Shown here: piece by piece, positions 51,942 through 64,000 of the stretch
Position numbering within the stretch: position 1 is the first letter of the stretch
How the letters are laid out: each line of letters starts with the position of its first letter
Translations under genes and position numbers: made by a program
Assembly (NCBI GenBank): GCA_964036665.1
Contig: OZ038532.1
Location: 13,224,537 to 13,288,536, forward strand
Origin: Gordius sp. MW1
Taxonomy: Eukaryota; Nematomorpha; Gordioida; Gordea; Gordiidae
Direction of reading: 5' to 3'
Length of the DNA stretch: 64,000 nt
The notes under the pieces: generated by a model
The model's database searches: none
What the model saw: the letters and a program-made list of their open reading frames with translations, nothing else
What the model was told of the DNA's origin: nothing

Positions 51942-53991
51942 CTTACTTTTATATATTTTTTCATGCTCTTTCACATAGAATTGAAAAAAATAAATATTTT
52001 AACCTCAAAATTTTTCACATATTTTTCTTACCGTATTCATCCGATGAAAGTTGTCGTTTTCAGACGTGGTTTCTATGATAAAAAGTAAAAATTTATCAGA
52101 ATCAGAAAACTATTACTTTAAAATCATGATCGCATAGTGCATTTTTGAAAAATTAAGCACTCACGTTGCGATACAACAAACTATTCGCAACAATAAAACG
52201 TTGTCTTTTGTCAAAATGAATAGTTCTGGCAGCTTAAAACCTCTTTTCGGAAGTAAATCGAGGATAATAGGATTCTCAAATTGGCTTACTTTTATATATT
52301 TTTTCATGCTCTTTCACATAGAATCGAAAAAAATAAATATTTTTACCTCAAAATTTTTCACATATTTTTCTTTCAACCGTATGCATCCGATGAAAGTTGT
52401 CGTTTTCAGACGTGGTTTCGATGATAAAAAGTAAAAATTTATCAGAATCAGAAAACTATTACTTTAAAATCATGATCGCATAGTGCATTTTTGAAAAATT
52501 AAGCACTCACGTTGCGATCAAACTAATCGCAACAATAAAACGTTGTCTTTTGTCAAAATGATAGTTCTCGCAGCTTAAAACCTCTTTTCGGAAGTCAATC
52601 GAGGATAATAATATTCTCAAATTGGCTTACTTTTATATATTTTTTCATGCTCTTTCACATAGAATTGAAAAAAATAAATATTTTAACCTCAAAAGTTTCC
52701 ACATATTTTTCTTACCGTATTCATCCGATGAAAGTTGTCGTTTTCAGACGTGGTTTCTATGTTAAAAAGTAAAAATTTATCAGAATCAGAAAACTATTAC
52801 TTTAAAATCATGATCGCACAGTGCATTTTTGAAAAATTAAACACTCACGTTGCGATACAAAAACTAATCGCAACAATAAAACGTTGTCTTTTGTCAAAAT
52901 GAATAGTTCTGGCTGCTTAAAACCTCTTTTCGGAAGTAAATCGAGGATAATAGGATTCTCAAATTGGCTTACTTTTATATATTTTTTCATGCTCTTTCAC
53001 ATAGAATTGAAAAAAATAAATATTTTAACCTCAAAATTTTTCACATATTTTTCTTACCGTATTCATCCGATGAAAGTTGTCGTTTTCAGACGTGGTTTCT
53101 ATGATAAAAAGTAAAAATTTATCAGAATCAGAAAACTATTACTTTAAAATCATGATCGCATAGTGCATTTTTGAAAAATTAAGCACTCACGTTGCGATAC
53201 AACAAACTATTCGCAACAATAAAACGTTGTCTTTTGTCAAAATGAATAGTTCTGGCAGCTTAAAACCTCTTTTCGGAAGTAAATCGAGGATAATAGGATT
53301 CTCAAATTGGCTTACTTTTATATATTTTTTCATGCTCTTTCACATAGAATCGAAAAAAATAAATATTTTTACCTCAAAATTTTTCACATATTTTTCTTTC
53401 AACCGTATGCATCCGATGAAAGTTGTCGTTTTCAGACGTGGTTTCGATGATAAAAAGTAAAAATTTATCAGAATCAGAAAACTATTACTTTAAAATCATG
53501 ATCGCATAGTGCATTTTTGAAAAATTAAGCACTCACGTTGCGATCAAACTAATCGCAACAATAAAACGTTGTCTTTTGTCAAAATGATAGTTCTCGCAGC
53601 TTAAAACCTCTTTTCGGAAGTCAATCGAGGATAATAATATTCTCAAATTGGCTTACTTTTATATATTTTTTCATGCTCTTTCACATAGAATTGAAAAAAA
53701 TAAATATTTTAACCTCAAAAGTTTCCACATATTTTTCTTACCGTATTCATCCGATGAAAGTTGTCGTTTTCAGACGTGGTTTCTATGTTAAAAAGTAAAA
53801 ATTTATCAGAATCAGAAAACTATTACTTTAAAATCATGATCGCACAGTGCATTTTTGAAAAATTAAACACTCACGTTGCGATACAAAAACTAATCGCAAC
53901 AATAAAACGTTGTCTTTTGTCAAAATGAATAGTTCTGGCTGCTTAAAACCTCTTTTCGGAAGTAAATCGAGGATAATAGGATTCTCAAATT
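51942..53991 (+). repeat. 3-monomer tandem duplication (1,026 bp, two copies)
   Basis: The block 51942-52965 aligns with 52968-53991 at offset 1,026. Shared private markers are GATAATAATATTC, CAAAAGTTTCC, CTATGTTAAAAAG, ATCGCACAGTGC and the 10-base dyad loop GATACAAAAACTAATC. I found no mismatch by eye. The join is at 52966-52967: the unit beginning at 52884 has a CTGGCTGC front and a back identical to that of the unit beginning at about 51858. The match ends at 53992, where AAATTTGC replaces AAATTGGC. Confidence 0.9.
52511..52533. repeat. Monomer dyad, short-loop form (8-bp stem, 7-base loop)
   Basis: Here GTTGCGAT and ATCGCAAC flank CAAACTA. Four bases (ACAA) are missing from the loop and both stem arms are intact. 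The short-loop form first appears near 21968 and recurs throughout the right part, including about 22654, 25755, 28844, 36016, 38420, 41849, 43912, 53543, 61110 and 61790. A further loop variant, ACAAAAACTA (10 bases), occurs near 52857, 53883, 56289, 61450 and 62130. Loop length varies while the arms are kept. Confidence 0.9.
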
Positions 53992-55972
53992 TGCTTACTT
54001 TTATATATTTTTTCATGCTCTTTCACATAGAATTGAAAATAATAAATATTTTTACCTCAAAATTTTTCACATATTTTTCTTTCAACCGTATGCATCCGAT
54101 GAATGTTGTCGTTTTCAGACGTGGTTTCGATGATAAAAAGTAAAAATTTATCAGAATCAGAAAACTATTACTTTAAAATCATGATCGCATAGTGCATTTT
54201 TGAAAAATTAAGCACTCACGTTGCGATACAACAAACTAATCGCAACAATAAAACGTTGTCTTTTGTCAAAATGATAGTTCTCGCAGCTTAAAACCTCTTT
54301 TCGGAAGTCAATCGAGGATATTAGGATTCTCAAATTGGCTTACTTTTATATATTTTTTCTAGCTCTTTCACATAGAATTGAAAAAAATAAATATTTTAAC
54401 CTCAAAATTTTCCACATATTTTTCTTACCGTATTCATCCGATGAAAGTTGTCGTTTTCAGACGTGGTTTCTATGATAAAAAGTAAAAATTTATCAGAATC
54501 AGAAAACTATTACTTTAAAATCATGATCGCATAGTGCATTTTTGAAAAATTAAACACTCACGTTGCGATACAATAAACTAATCGCAACAATAAAACGTTG
54601 TCTTTTGTCAAAATGAATTGTCTGGCTGCTTAAAACCTCTTTTCGGAAGTAAATCGAGGATAATAGGATTCTCAAATTGGCTTACTTTTATATATTTTTT
54701 CATGCTCTTTCACATAGAATTGAAAAAAATAAATATTTTTACCTCAAAATTTTTCACATATTTTTCTTTGAACCGTATTCATACGATGAAAGTTGTCGTT
54801 TTCAGACGTGGTTTCTATGATCCCAAGTAAAAATTTATCAGAATCAGAGAAATGTTACTTTGAAATCATGATCGCATATGCATTTTTGAAAAATTAAACA
54901 CTCACGTTGCGATACAACAAACTAATCGCAACAATAAAACGTTGTCTTTTGTCAAAATGAATAGTTCTGGCAGATTAAAACCTATTTTCGGAAGTAAATC
55001 GAGGATAATAGGATTCTCAAATTGGCTTACTTTTATATATTTTTTCATGCTCTTTCACATAGAATTGAAAAAAATAAATATTTTTACCTCAAAAGTTTTC
55101 ACATATTTTTCTTTGAACCGTATTCATCCGATGAAAGTTGTCGTTTTCAGACGTGGTTTCTATGATCCTAAGTAAAAATTTATCAGAATCAGAGAAATGT
55201 TACTTTGAAATCATGATCGCATAGTGCATTTTTGAAAAATTAAACACTCACGTTGCGATACAACAAACTAATCGCAACAATAAAACGTTGTCTTTTGTCA
55301 AAATGAATAGTTCTGGCAGATTAAAACCTCTTTTCGGAAGTAAATCGAGGATAATAGGATTCTCAAATTGACTTACTTTTATATATTTTTTCATGCTCTT
55401 TCACATAGAATTGAAAAAAATAAATATTTTAACCTCAAAATTTTTAACATATTTTTCTTACCGTATTCATCCGATGAAAGTTGTCGTTTTCAGACGTGGT
55501 TTCTATGATAAAAAGTAAAAATTTATCAGAATCAGAAAACTATTACTTTAAAATCATGATCGCATAGTGCATTTTTGAAAAATTAAGCACTCACGTTGCG
55601 ATACAACAAACTTTCGCAACAATAAAACGTTGTCTTTTGTCAAAATGATAGTTCTCGCAGCTGAAAACCTCTTTTCGGAAGTCAATCGAGGATATTAGGA
55701 TTCTCAAATTGGCTTACTTTTATATATTTTTTCTAGCTCTTTCACATAGAATTGAAAAAATTAAATATTTTTACCTCAAAATTTTTCACATATTTTTCTT
55801 TCAACCGTATGCATCCGATGAAAGTTGTCGTTTTCAGACGTGGTTTCGATGATAAAAAGTAAAAAATTTTCAGAATCAGAAAACTATTACTTTAAAATCA
55901 TGATCGCATAGTGCATTTTTGAAAAATTAAGCACTCACGTTGCGATACATCAAACTAATCGCAACAATAAAC
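53567..55972 (+). repeat. Second, unrelated 7-monomer unit, copy 1 (2,406 bp)
   Basis: Aligns with 55973-58444 at offset 2,406. Private markers include GATAATAATATTC, AAATTTGC, GAAAATAATAAAT, CGATGAATGTTG, ATGAATTGTCTGGC (an altered B front, about 54616), CATACGATG, GCATATGCAT (one base lost, creating an extra ATGCAT), CCTATTTTCGG and GCTGAAAACC. It also matches 61694-64000 (see there). It differs in content and period from the 2,389-bp unit, so the shared count of seven monomers is coincidental. Confidence 0.9.
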
Positions 55973-58444
55973 CGTTGTCTTTTGTCAAAATGATAGTTCT
56001 CGCAGCTTAAAACCTCTTTTCGGAAGTCAATCGAGGATAATAATATTCTCAAATTGGCTTACTTTTATATATTTTTTCATGCTCTTTCACATAGAATTGA
56101 AAAAAATAAATATTTTAACCTCAAAAGTTTCCACATATTTTTCTTACCGTATTCATCCGATGAAAGTTGTCGTTTTCAGACGTGGTTTCTATGTTAAAAA
56201 GTAAAAATTTATCAGAATCAGAAAACTATTACTTTAAAATCATGATCGCACAGTGCATTTTTGAAAAATTAAACACTCACGTTGCGATACAAAAACTAAT
56301 CGCAACAATAAAACGTTGTCTTTTGTCAAAATGAATAGTTCTGGCTGCTTAAAACCTCTTTTCGGAAGTAAATCGAGGATAATAGGATTCTCAAATTTGC
56401 TTACTTTTATATATTTTTTCATGCTCTTTCACATAGAATTGAAAATAATAAATATTTTTACCTCAAAATTTTTCACATATTTTTCTTTCAACCGTATGCA
56501 TCCGATGAATGTTGTCGTTTTCAGACGTGGTTTCGATGATAAAAAGTAAAAATTTATCAGAATCAGAAAACTATTACTTTAAAATCATGATCGCATAGTG
56601 CATTTTTGAAAAATTAAGCACTCACGTTGCGATACAACAAACTAATCGCAACAATAAAACGTTGTCTTTTGTCAAAATGATAGTTCTCGCAGCTTAAAAC
56701 CTCTTTTCGGAAGTCAATCGAGGATATTAGGATTCTCAAATTGGCTTACTTTTATATATTTTTTCTAGCTCTTTCACATAGAATTGAAAAAAATAAATAT
56801 TTTAACCTCAAAATTTTGAACATATTTTTCTTACCGTATTCATCCGATGAAAGTTGTCGTTTTCAGACGTGGTTTTTATGATAAAAAGTAAAAATTTATC
56901 AGAATCAGAAAACTATTACTTTAAAATCATGATCGCATAGTGCATTTTTGAAAAATTAAACACTCACGTTGCGATACAATAAACTAATCGCAACAATAAA
57001 ACGTTGTCTTTTGTCAAAATGAATTGTCTGGCTGCTTAAAACCTCTTTTCGGAAGTAAATCGAGGATAATAGGATTCTCAAATTGGCTTACTTTTATATA
57101 TTTTTTCATGCTCTTTCACATAGAATTGAAAAAAATAAATATTTTTACCTCAAAATTTTTCACATATTTTTCTTTGAACCGTATTCATACGATGAAAGTT
57201 GTCGTTTTCAGACGTGGTTTCTATGATCCCAAGTAAAAATTTATCAGAATCAGAGAAATGTTACTTTGAAATCATGATCGCATATGCATTTTTGAAAAAT
57301 TAAACACTCACGTTGCGATACAACAAACTAATCGCAACAATAAAACGTTGTCTTTTGTCAAAATGAATAGTTCTGGCAGATTAAAACCTATTTTCGGAAG
57401 TAAATCGAGGATAATAGGATTCTCAAATTGGCTTACTTTTATATATTTTTTCATGCTCTTTCACATAGAATTGAAAAAAATAAATATTTTTACCTCAAAA
57501 GTTTTCACATATTTTTCTTTGAACCGTATTCATCCGATGAAAGTTGTCGTTTTCAGACGTGGTTTCTATGATCCTAAGTAAAAATTTATCAGAATCAGAG
57601 AAATGTTACTTTGAAATCATGATCGCATAGTGCATTTTTGAAAAATTAAACACTCACGTTGCGATACAACAAACTAATCGCAACAATAAAACGTTGTCTT
57701 TTGTCAAAATGAATAGTTCTGGCAGATTAAAACCTCTTTTCGGAAGTAAATCGAGGATAATAGGATTCTCAAATTGACTTACTTTTATATATTTTTTCAT
57801 GCTCTTTCACATAGAATTGAAAAAAATAAATATTTTAACCTCAAAATTTTTAACATATTTTTCTTACCGTATTCATCCGATGAAAGTTGTCGTTTTCAGA
57901 CGTGGTTTCTATGATAAAAAGTAAAAATTTATCAGAATCAGAAAACTATTACTTTAAAATCATGATCGCATAGTGCATTTTTGAAAAATTAAGCACTCAC
58001 GTTGCGATACAACAAACTTTCGCAACAATAAAACGTTGTCTTTTGTCAAAATGATAGTTCTCGCAGCTGAAAACCTCTTTTCGGAAGTCAATCGAGGATA
58101 TTAGGATTCTCAAATTGGCTTACTTTTATATATTTTTTCTAGCTCTTTCACATAGAATTGAAAAAATTAAATATTTTTACCTCAAAATTTTTCACATATT
58201 TTTCTTTCAACCGTATGCATCCGATGAAAGTTGTCGTTTTCAGACGTGGTTTCGATGATAAAAAGTAAAAATTTTTCAGAATCAGAAAACTATTACTTTA
58301 AAATCATGATCGCATAGTGCATTTTTGAAAAATTAAGCACTCACGTTGCGATACATCAAACTAATCGCAACAATAAACCGTTGTCTTTTGTCAAAATGAT
58401 AGTTCTCGCAGCTTAAAACCTCTTTTCGGAAGTCAATCGAGGAT
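55973..58444 (+). repeat. Second 7-monomer unit, copy 2
   Basis: The second 2,406-bp copy. Four differences from copy 1 were found: TTTTGAACAT versus TTTTCCACAT (two bases, near 56819), GGTTTTTATG versus GGTTTCTATG (near 56876), and one base in AAATTTTTCAG versus AAAATTTTCAG (near 58272). The join lies in 55973-56038. The match ends near 58445, where GAGGATATTAGG replaces GAGGATAATAAT. Confidence 0.9.
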
Positions 58445-61400
58445 ATTAGGATTCTCAAATTGGCTTACTTTTATATATTTTTTCTAGCTCTTTCACATAG
58501 AATTGAAAAAAATAAATATTTTTACCTCAAATTTTTTTACATATTTTTCTTTGAACCGTATTCATCCGATGAAAGTTGTCGTTTTCAGACGTGGTTTCTA
58601 TGATCCCAAGTAAAAATTTATCAGAATCAGAGAAATGTTACTTTGAAATCATGATCGCATAGTGCATTTTTGAAAAATTAAACACTCACGTTGCGATACA
58701 ACAAACTAATCGCAACAATAAAACGTTGTCTTTTGTCAAAATGAATAGTTGTGGCAGATTAAAACCTCTTTTCGGAAGTAAATCGAGGATAATAGGATTC
58801 TCAAATTGACTTACTTTTATATATTTTTTCATGCTCTTTCACATAGAATTGAAAAAAATAAATATTTTTACCTCAAAATTTTTCACATATTTTTCTTTGA
58901 ACCGTATTCATACGATGAAAGTTGTCGTTTTCAGACGTGGTTTCTATGATCCCAAGTAAAAATTTATCAGAATCAGAGAAATGTTACTTTGAAATCATGA
59001 TCGCATATGCATTTTTGAAAAATTAAACACTCACGTTGCGATACAACAAACTAATCGCAACAATAAAACGTTGTCTTTTGTCAAAATGAATAGTTCTGGC
59101 AGATTAAAACCTATTTTCGGAAGTAAATCGAGGATAATAGGATTCTCAAATTGGCTTACTTTTATATATTTTTTCATGCTCTTTCACATAGAATTGAAAA
59201 AAATAAATATTTTTACCTCAAAAGTTTTCACATATTTTTCTTTGAACCGTATTCATCCGATGAAAGTTGTCGTTTTCAGACGTGGTTTCTATGATCCTAA
59301 GTAAAAATTTATCAGAATCAGAGAAATGTTACTTTGAAATCATGATCGCATATGCATTTTTGAAAAATTAAACACTCACGTTGCGATACAACAAACTAAT
59401 CGCAACAATAAAACGTTGTCTTTTGTCAAAATGAATAGTTCTGGCAGATTAAAACCTATTTTCGGAAGTAAATCGAGGATAATAGGATTCTCAAATTGGC
59501 TTACTTTTATATATTTTTTCATGCTCTTTCACATAGAATCGAAAAAATTAAATATTTTTACCTCAAAAGTTTTCACATATTTTTCTTTGAACCGTATTCA
59601 TCCGATGAAAGTTGTCGTTTTCAGACGGGGTTTCTATGATCCCAAGTAAAAATTTATCAGAATCAGAGAAATGTTACTTTGAAATCATGATCGCATAGTG
59701 CATTTTTGAAAAATTAAACACTCACGTTGCGATACAACAAACTAATCGCAACAATAAAACGTTGTCTTTTGTCAAAATGAATAGTTCTGGCAGATTAAAA
59801 CCTCTTTTCGGAAGTAAATCGAGGACAATAGGATTCTCAAATTGACTTACTTTTATATATTTTTTCATGCTCTTTCACATAGAATTGAAAAAAATAAATA
59901 TTTTAACCTCAAAATTTTTCACATATTTTTCTTACCGTATTCATCCGATGAAAGTTGTCGTTTTCAGACGTGGTTTCTATGATAAAAAGTAAAAATTTAT
60001 CAGAATCAGAAAACTATTACTTTAAAATCATGATCGCATAGTGCATTTTTGAAAAATTAAACACTCACGTTGCGATACAACAAACTATTCGCAACAATAA
60101 AACGTTGTCTTTTGTCAAAATGAATAGTTCTGGCTGCTTAAAACCTCTTTTCGGAAGTAAATCGAGGATAATAGGATTCTCAAATTGGCTTACTTTTATA
60201 TATTTTTTCATGCTCTTTCACATAGAATCGAAAAAATTAAATATTTTTACCTCCAAATTTTTCACATATTTTTCTTTCAACCGTATGCATCCGATGAAAG
60301 TTGTCGTTTTCAGACGTGGTTTCGATGATAAAAAGTAAAAATTTATCAGAATCAGAAAACTATTACTTTAAAATCATGATCGCATAGTGCATTTTTGAAA
60401 AATTAAACACTCACGTTGCGATACAACAAACTAATCGCAACAATAAAACGTTGTCTTTTGTCAAAATGAATAGTTCTGGCAGCTTAAAACCTCTTATCGG
60501 AAGTAAATCGAGGATAATAGGATTCTCAAATTGGCTTACTTTTATATATTTTTTCATGCTCTTTCGCATAGAATTGAAAAAAATAAATATTTTTACCTCA
60601 AAAGTTTTCACATATTTTTCTTTGAACCGTATTCATCCGATGAAAGTTCTCGTTTTCAGACGGGGTTTCTATGATCCCAAGTAAAAATTTATCAGAATCA
60701 GAGAAATGTTACTTTGAAATCATGATCGCATAGTGCATTTTTGAAAAATTAAACACTCACGTTGCGATACAACAAACTAATCGCAACAATAAAACGTTGT
60801 CTTTTGTCAAAATGAATAGTTATGGCAGATTAAAACCTCTTTTCGGAAGTAAATCGAGGATAATAGGATTCTCAAATTGACTTACTTTTATATATTTTTT
60901 CATGCTCTTTCACATAGAATTGAAAAAAATAAATATTTTAACCTCAAAATTTTTCACATATTTTTCTTACCGTATTCATCCGATGAAAGTTGTCGTTTTC
61001 AGACGTGGTTTCGATGATAAAAAGTAAAAATTTATCAGAATCAGAAAACTATTACTTTAAAATCATGATCGCATAGTGCATTTTTGAAAAATTAAGCACT
61101 CACGTTGCGATCAAACTAATCGCAACAATAAAACGTTGTCTTTTGTCAAAATGATAGTTCTCGCAGCTTAAAACCTCTTTTCGGAAGTCAATCGAGGATA
61201 ATAATATTCTCAAATTGGCTTACTTTTATATATTTTTTCATGCTCTTTCACATAGAATTGAAAAAAATAAATATTTTAACCTCAAAAGTTTCCACATATT
61301 TTTCTTACCGTATTCATCCGATGAAAGTTGTCGTTTTCAGACGTGGTTTCTATGTTAAAAAGTAAAAATTTATCAGAATCAGAAAACTATTACTTTAAAA

Positions 61401-61693
61401 TCATGATCGCACAGTGCATTTTTGAAAAATTAAACACTCACGTTGCGATACAAAAACTAATCGCAACAATAAAACGTTGTCTTTTGTCAAAATGAATAGT
61501 TCTGGCTGCTTAAAACCTCTTTTCGGAAGTAAATCGAGGATAATAGGATTCTCAAATTGGCTTACTTTTATATATTTTTTCATGCTCTTTCACATAGAAT
61601 TGAAAAAAATAAATATTTTAACCTCAAAATTTTTCACATATTTTTCTTACCGTATTCATCCGATGAAAGTTGTCGTTTTCAGACGTGGTTTCT
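58445..61693 (+). repeat. Copy of ~50.9-53.2 kb at offset 8,593, with exchanges
   Basis: From about 59.5 kb the units follow those 25 monomers (8,593 bp) to the left. GACGGGGTTTC occurs at about 51031 and 59623, CTCCAAATTTT at about 51658 and 60251, and 60978-61790 matches 52385-53197. The unit at 60451 is extra (CTTATCGG, TTTCGCATAG, GTTCTCGTTTTC). The unit at 60797 joins a front like that at 51858 to a back like that at 52201, which restores the register. The units at 58726-59340 partly match 57003-57617 at offset 1,723 (five monomers). GTTGTGGCAGATT occurs at both about 51879 and 58747. Confidence 0.78.
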
Positions 61694-64000
61694 ATGATAA
61701 AAAGTAAAAATTTATCAGAATCAGAAAACTATTACTTTAAAATCATGATCGCATAGTGCATTTTTGAAAAATTAAGCACTCACGTTGCGATCAAACTAAT
61801 CGCAACAATAAAACGTTGTCTTTTGTCAAAATGATAGTTCTCGCAGCTTAAAACCTCTTTTCGGAAGTCAATCGAGGATAATAATATTCTCAAATTGGCT
61901 TACTTTTATATATTTTTTCATGCTCTTTCACATAGAATTGAAAAAAATAAATATTTTAACCTCAAAAGTTTCCACATATTTTTCTTACCGTATTCATCCG
62001 ATGAAAGTTGTCGTTTTCAGACGTGGTTTCTATGTTAAAAAGTAAAAATTTATCAGAATCAGAAAACTATTACTTTAAAATCATGATCGCACAGTGCATT
62101 TTTGAAAAATTAAACACTCACGTTGCGATACAAAAACTAATCGCAACAATAAAACGTTGTCTTTTGTCAAAATGAATAGTTCTGGCTGCTTAAAACCTCT
62201 TTTCGGAAGTAAATCGAGGATAATAGGATTCTCAAATTTGCTTACTTTTATATATTTTTTCATGCTCTTTCACATAGAATTGAAAATAATAAATATTTTT
62301 ACCTCAAAATTTTTCACATATTTTTCTTTCAACCGTATGCATCCGATGAATGTTGTCGTTTTCAGACGTGGTTTCGATGATAAAAAGTAAAAATTTATCA
62401 GAATCAGAAAACTATTACTTTAAAATCATGATCGCATAGTGCATTTTTGAAAAATTAAGCACTCACGTTGCGATACAACAAACTAATCGCAACAATAAAA
62501 CGTTGTCTTTTGTCAAAATGATAGTTCTCGCAGCTTAAAACCTCTTTTCGGAAGTCAATCGAGGATATTAGGATTCTCAAATTGGCTTACTTTTATATAT
62601 TTTTTCTAGCTCTTTCACATAGAATTGAAAAAAATAAATATTTTAACCTCAAAATTTTCCACATATTTTTCTTACCGTATTCATCCGATGAAAGTTGTCG
62701 TTTTCAGACGTGGTTTCTATGATAAAAAGTAAAAATTTATCAGAATCAGAAAACTATTACTTTAAAATCATGATCGCATAGTGCATTTTTGAAAAATTAA
62801 ACACTCACGTTGCGATACAATAAACTAATCGCAACAATAAAACGTTGTCTTTTGTCAAAATGAATTGTCTGGCTGCTTAAAACCTCTTTTCGGAAGTAAA
62901 TCGAGGATAATAGGATTCTCAAATTGGCTTACTTTTATATATTTTTTCATGCTCTTTCACATAGAATTGAAAAAAATAAATATTTTTACCTCAAAATTTT
63001 TCACATATTTTTCTTTGAACCGTATTCATACGATGAAAGTTGTCGTTTTCAGACGTGGTTTCTATGATCCCAAGTAAAAATTTATCAGAATCAGAGAAAT
63101 GTTACTTTGAAATCATGATCGCATATGCATTTTTGAAAAATTAAACACTCACGTTGCGATACAACAAACTAATCGCAACAATAAAACGTTGTCTTTTGTC
63201 AAAATGAATAGTTCTGGCAGATTAAAACCTATTTTCGGAAGTAAATCGAGGATAATAGGATTCTCAAATTGGCTTACTTTTATATATTTTTTCATGCTCT
63301 TTCACATAGAATTGAAAAAAATAAATATTTTTACCTCAAAAGTTTTCACATATTTTTCTTTGAACCGTATTCATCCGATGAAAGTTGTCGTTTTCAGACG
63401 TGGTTTCTATGATCCTAAGTAAAAATTTATCAGAATCAGAGAAATGTTACTTTGAAATCATGATCGCATAGTGCATTTTTGAAAAATTAAACACTCACGT
63501 TGCGATACAACAAACTAATCGCAACAATAAAACGTTGTCTTTTGTCAAAATGAATAGTTCTGGCAGATTAAAACCTCTTTTCGGAAGTAAATCGAGGATA
63601 ATAGGATTCTCAAATTGACTTACTTTTATATATTTTTTCATGCTCTTTCACATAGAATTGAAAAAAATAAATATTTTAACCTCAAAATTTTTAACATATT
63701 TTTCTTACCGTATTCATCCGATGAAAGTTGTCGTTTTCAGACGTGGTTTCTATGATAAAAAGTAAAAATTTATCAGAATCAGAAAACTATTACTTTAAAA
63801 TCATGATCGCATAGTGCATTTTTGAAAAATTAAGCACTCACGTTGCGATACAACAAACTTTCGCAACAATAAAACGTTGTCTTTTGTCAAAATGATAGTT
63901 CTCGCAGCTGAAAACCTCTTTTCGGAAGTCAATCGAGGATATTAGGATTCTCAAATTGGCTTACTTTTATATATTTTTTCTAGCTCTTTCACATAGAATT
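61694..64000 (+). repeat. Third copy of the 53.4-55.75 kb block, running off the window
   Basis: Matches 53447-55753 at offset 8,247 (24 monomers) to the last base of the window. At the sites where copies 1 and 2 of the 2,406-bp unit differ near 54413 and 54470, this block has the copy 1 bases (CCACAT, TTTCTATG). It was therefore derived from the first copy, or the copy 2 changes arose later. At its left edge two GATAATAATATTC units (about 61136 and 61816) are two monomers apart here and three apart at 52543/53569, so one monomer was lost at the join. Confidence 0.88.

Larger units (their letters stand above)
1..64000 (+). repeat. Satellite DNA array, ~344-bp monomer, ~187 head-to-tail units
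   Basis: The same ~344-bp unit recurs without interruption from edge to edge. Taking the TTG after AAAACG as monomer position 1, units start at 327, 671, 1014, 1357, 1702, 2047 and so on to 63878. That gives 185 complete units averaging 343.5 bp (most 339-347, shortest about 334), with partial units at 1-326 and 63878-64000. All lie in the same orientation. One representative unit has 105 G/C in 345 bases. No mobile element, RNA gene or unique spacer was seen. Uninterrupted arrays of this kind are typical of centromeric or pericentromeric heterochromatin; that location, and any function, are inferred. The family is not one I recognise. Open frames in the array are by-products of the repeat and are not annotated as genes. 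Confidence 0.97.

Noticed and set aside
1-64000. CRISPR array (regular repeats)
   Set aside because: The whole 344-bp unit repeats with no alternation of short repeats and unique spacers, and no cas genes are present.
1-64000. Assignment to a named satellite family such as those of Tribolium or Drosophila
   Set aside because: Monomer length and AT content resemble several insect satellites, but I cannot match the sequence to any from memory. A database search with the consensus would decide.

Overview
The whole 64 kb window is one uninterrupted tandem array of an AT-rich satellite DNA. The monomer averages about 343.5 bp: 185 complete units lie head to tail between 327 and 63877, with a partial unit at each edge. 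I read through every line and found no unique DNA, transposon, RNA gene or protein-coding gene. All units point the same way and neither array edge is reached. The many open frames of 60-94 codons are one stretch of the monomer read over and over, so I annotate none as a gene.

Such an array indicates eukaryotic heterochromatin, probably centromeric or pericentromeric. A representative unit has about 30% G+C. It has 14 CpG where about 8 are expected, which argues against a heavily CpG-methylated genome such as a vertebrate or most plants, and fits many insects and other invertebrates. I do not recognise the satellite family and cannot name the species.

Monomers are mosaics of two first halves (A and B) and three main second halves (called c, g and d here). 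The left part (1 to about 20 kb) and the right part (about 22 kb to the end) carry different variant pools. The left part holds a segment (1-5577) repeated at 14117-18315 with four monomers missing, a homogenised sub-array of 347-bp units (7885-11573), and small 1-, 2- and 4-monomer repeats. The right part is built from nested, nearly identical duplications: 15 monomers (5,140 bp, 25221-35550), 7 monomers (2,389 bp, 35257-40058), 3 monomers (1,026 bp, 51942-53991), another 7 monomers (2,406 bp, 53567-58444), and a long-range copy of about 50.9-55.75 kb at about 59.5 kb to the window end. No single higher-order repeat length is fixed.

Each monomer carries a short dyad, GTTGCGAT / ATCGCAAC, whose stem is mostly kept while its loop varies in length. 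A second dyad, TTTTG-T-CAAAA, follows about 15 bp later. The two monomer halves also show faint collinear similarity at 159-172 bp offset, suggesting an ancestral unit of about one nucleosome repeat. The most interesting content is this dyad cluster and the readable record of recent array expansion, not a gene system.
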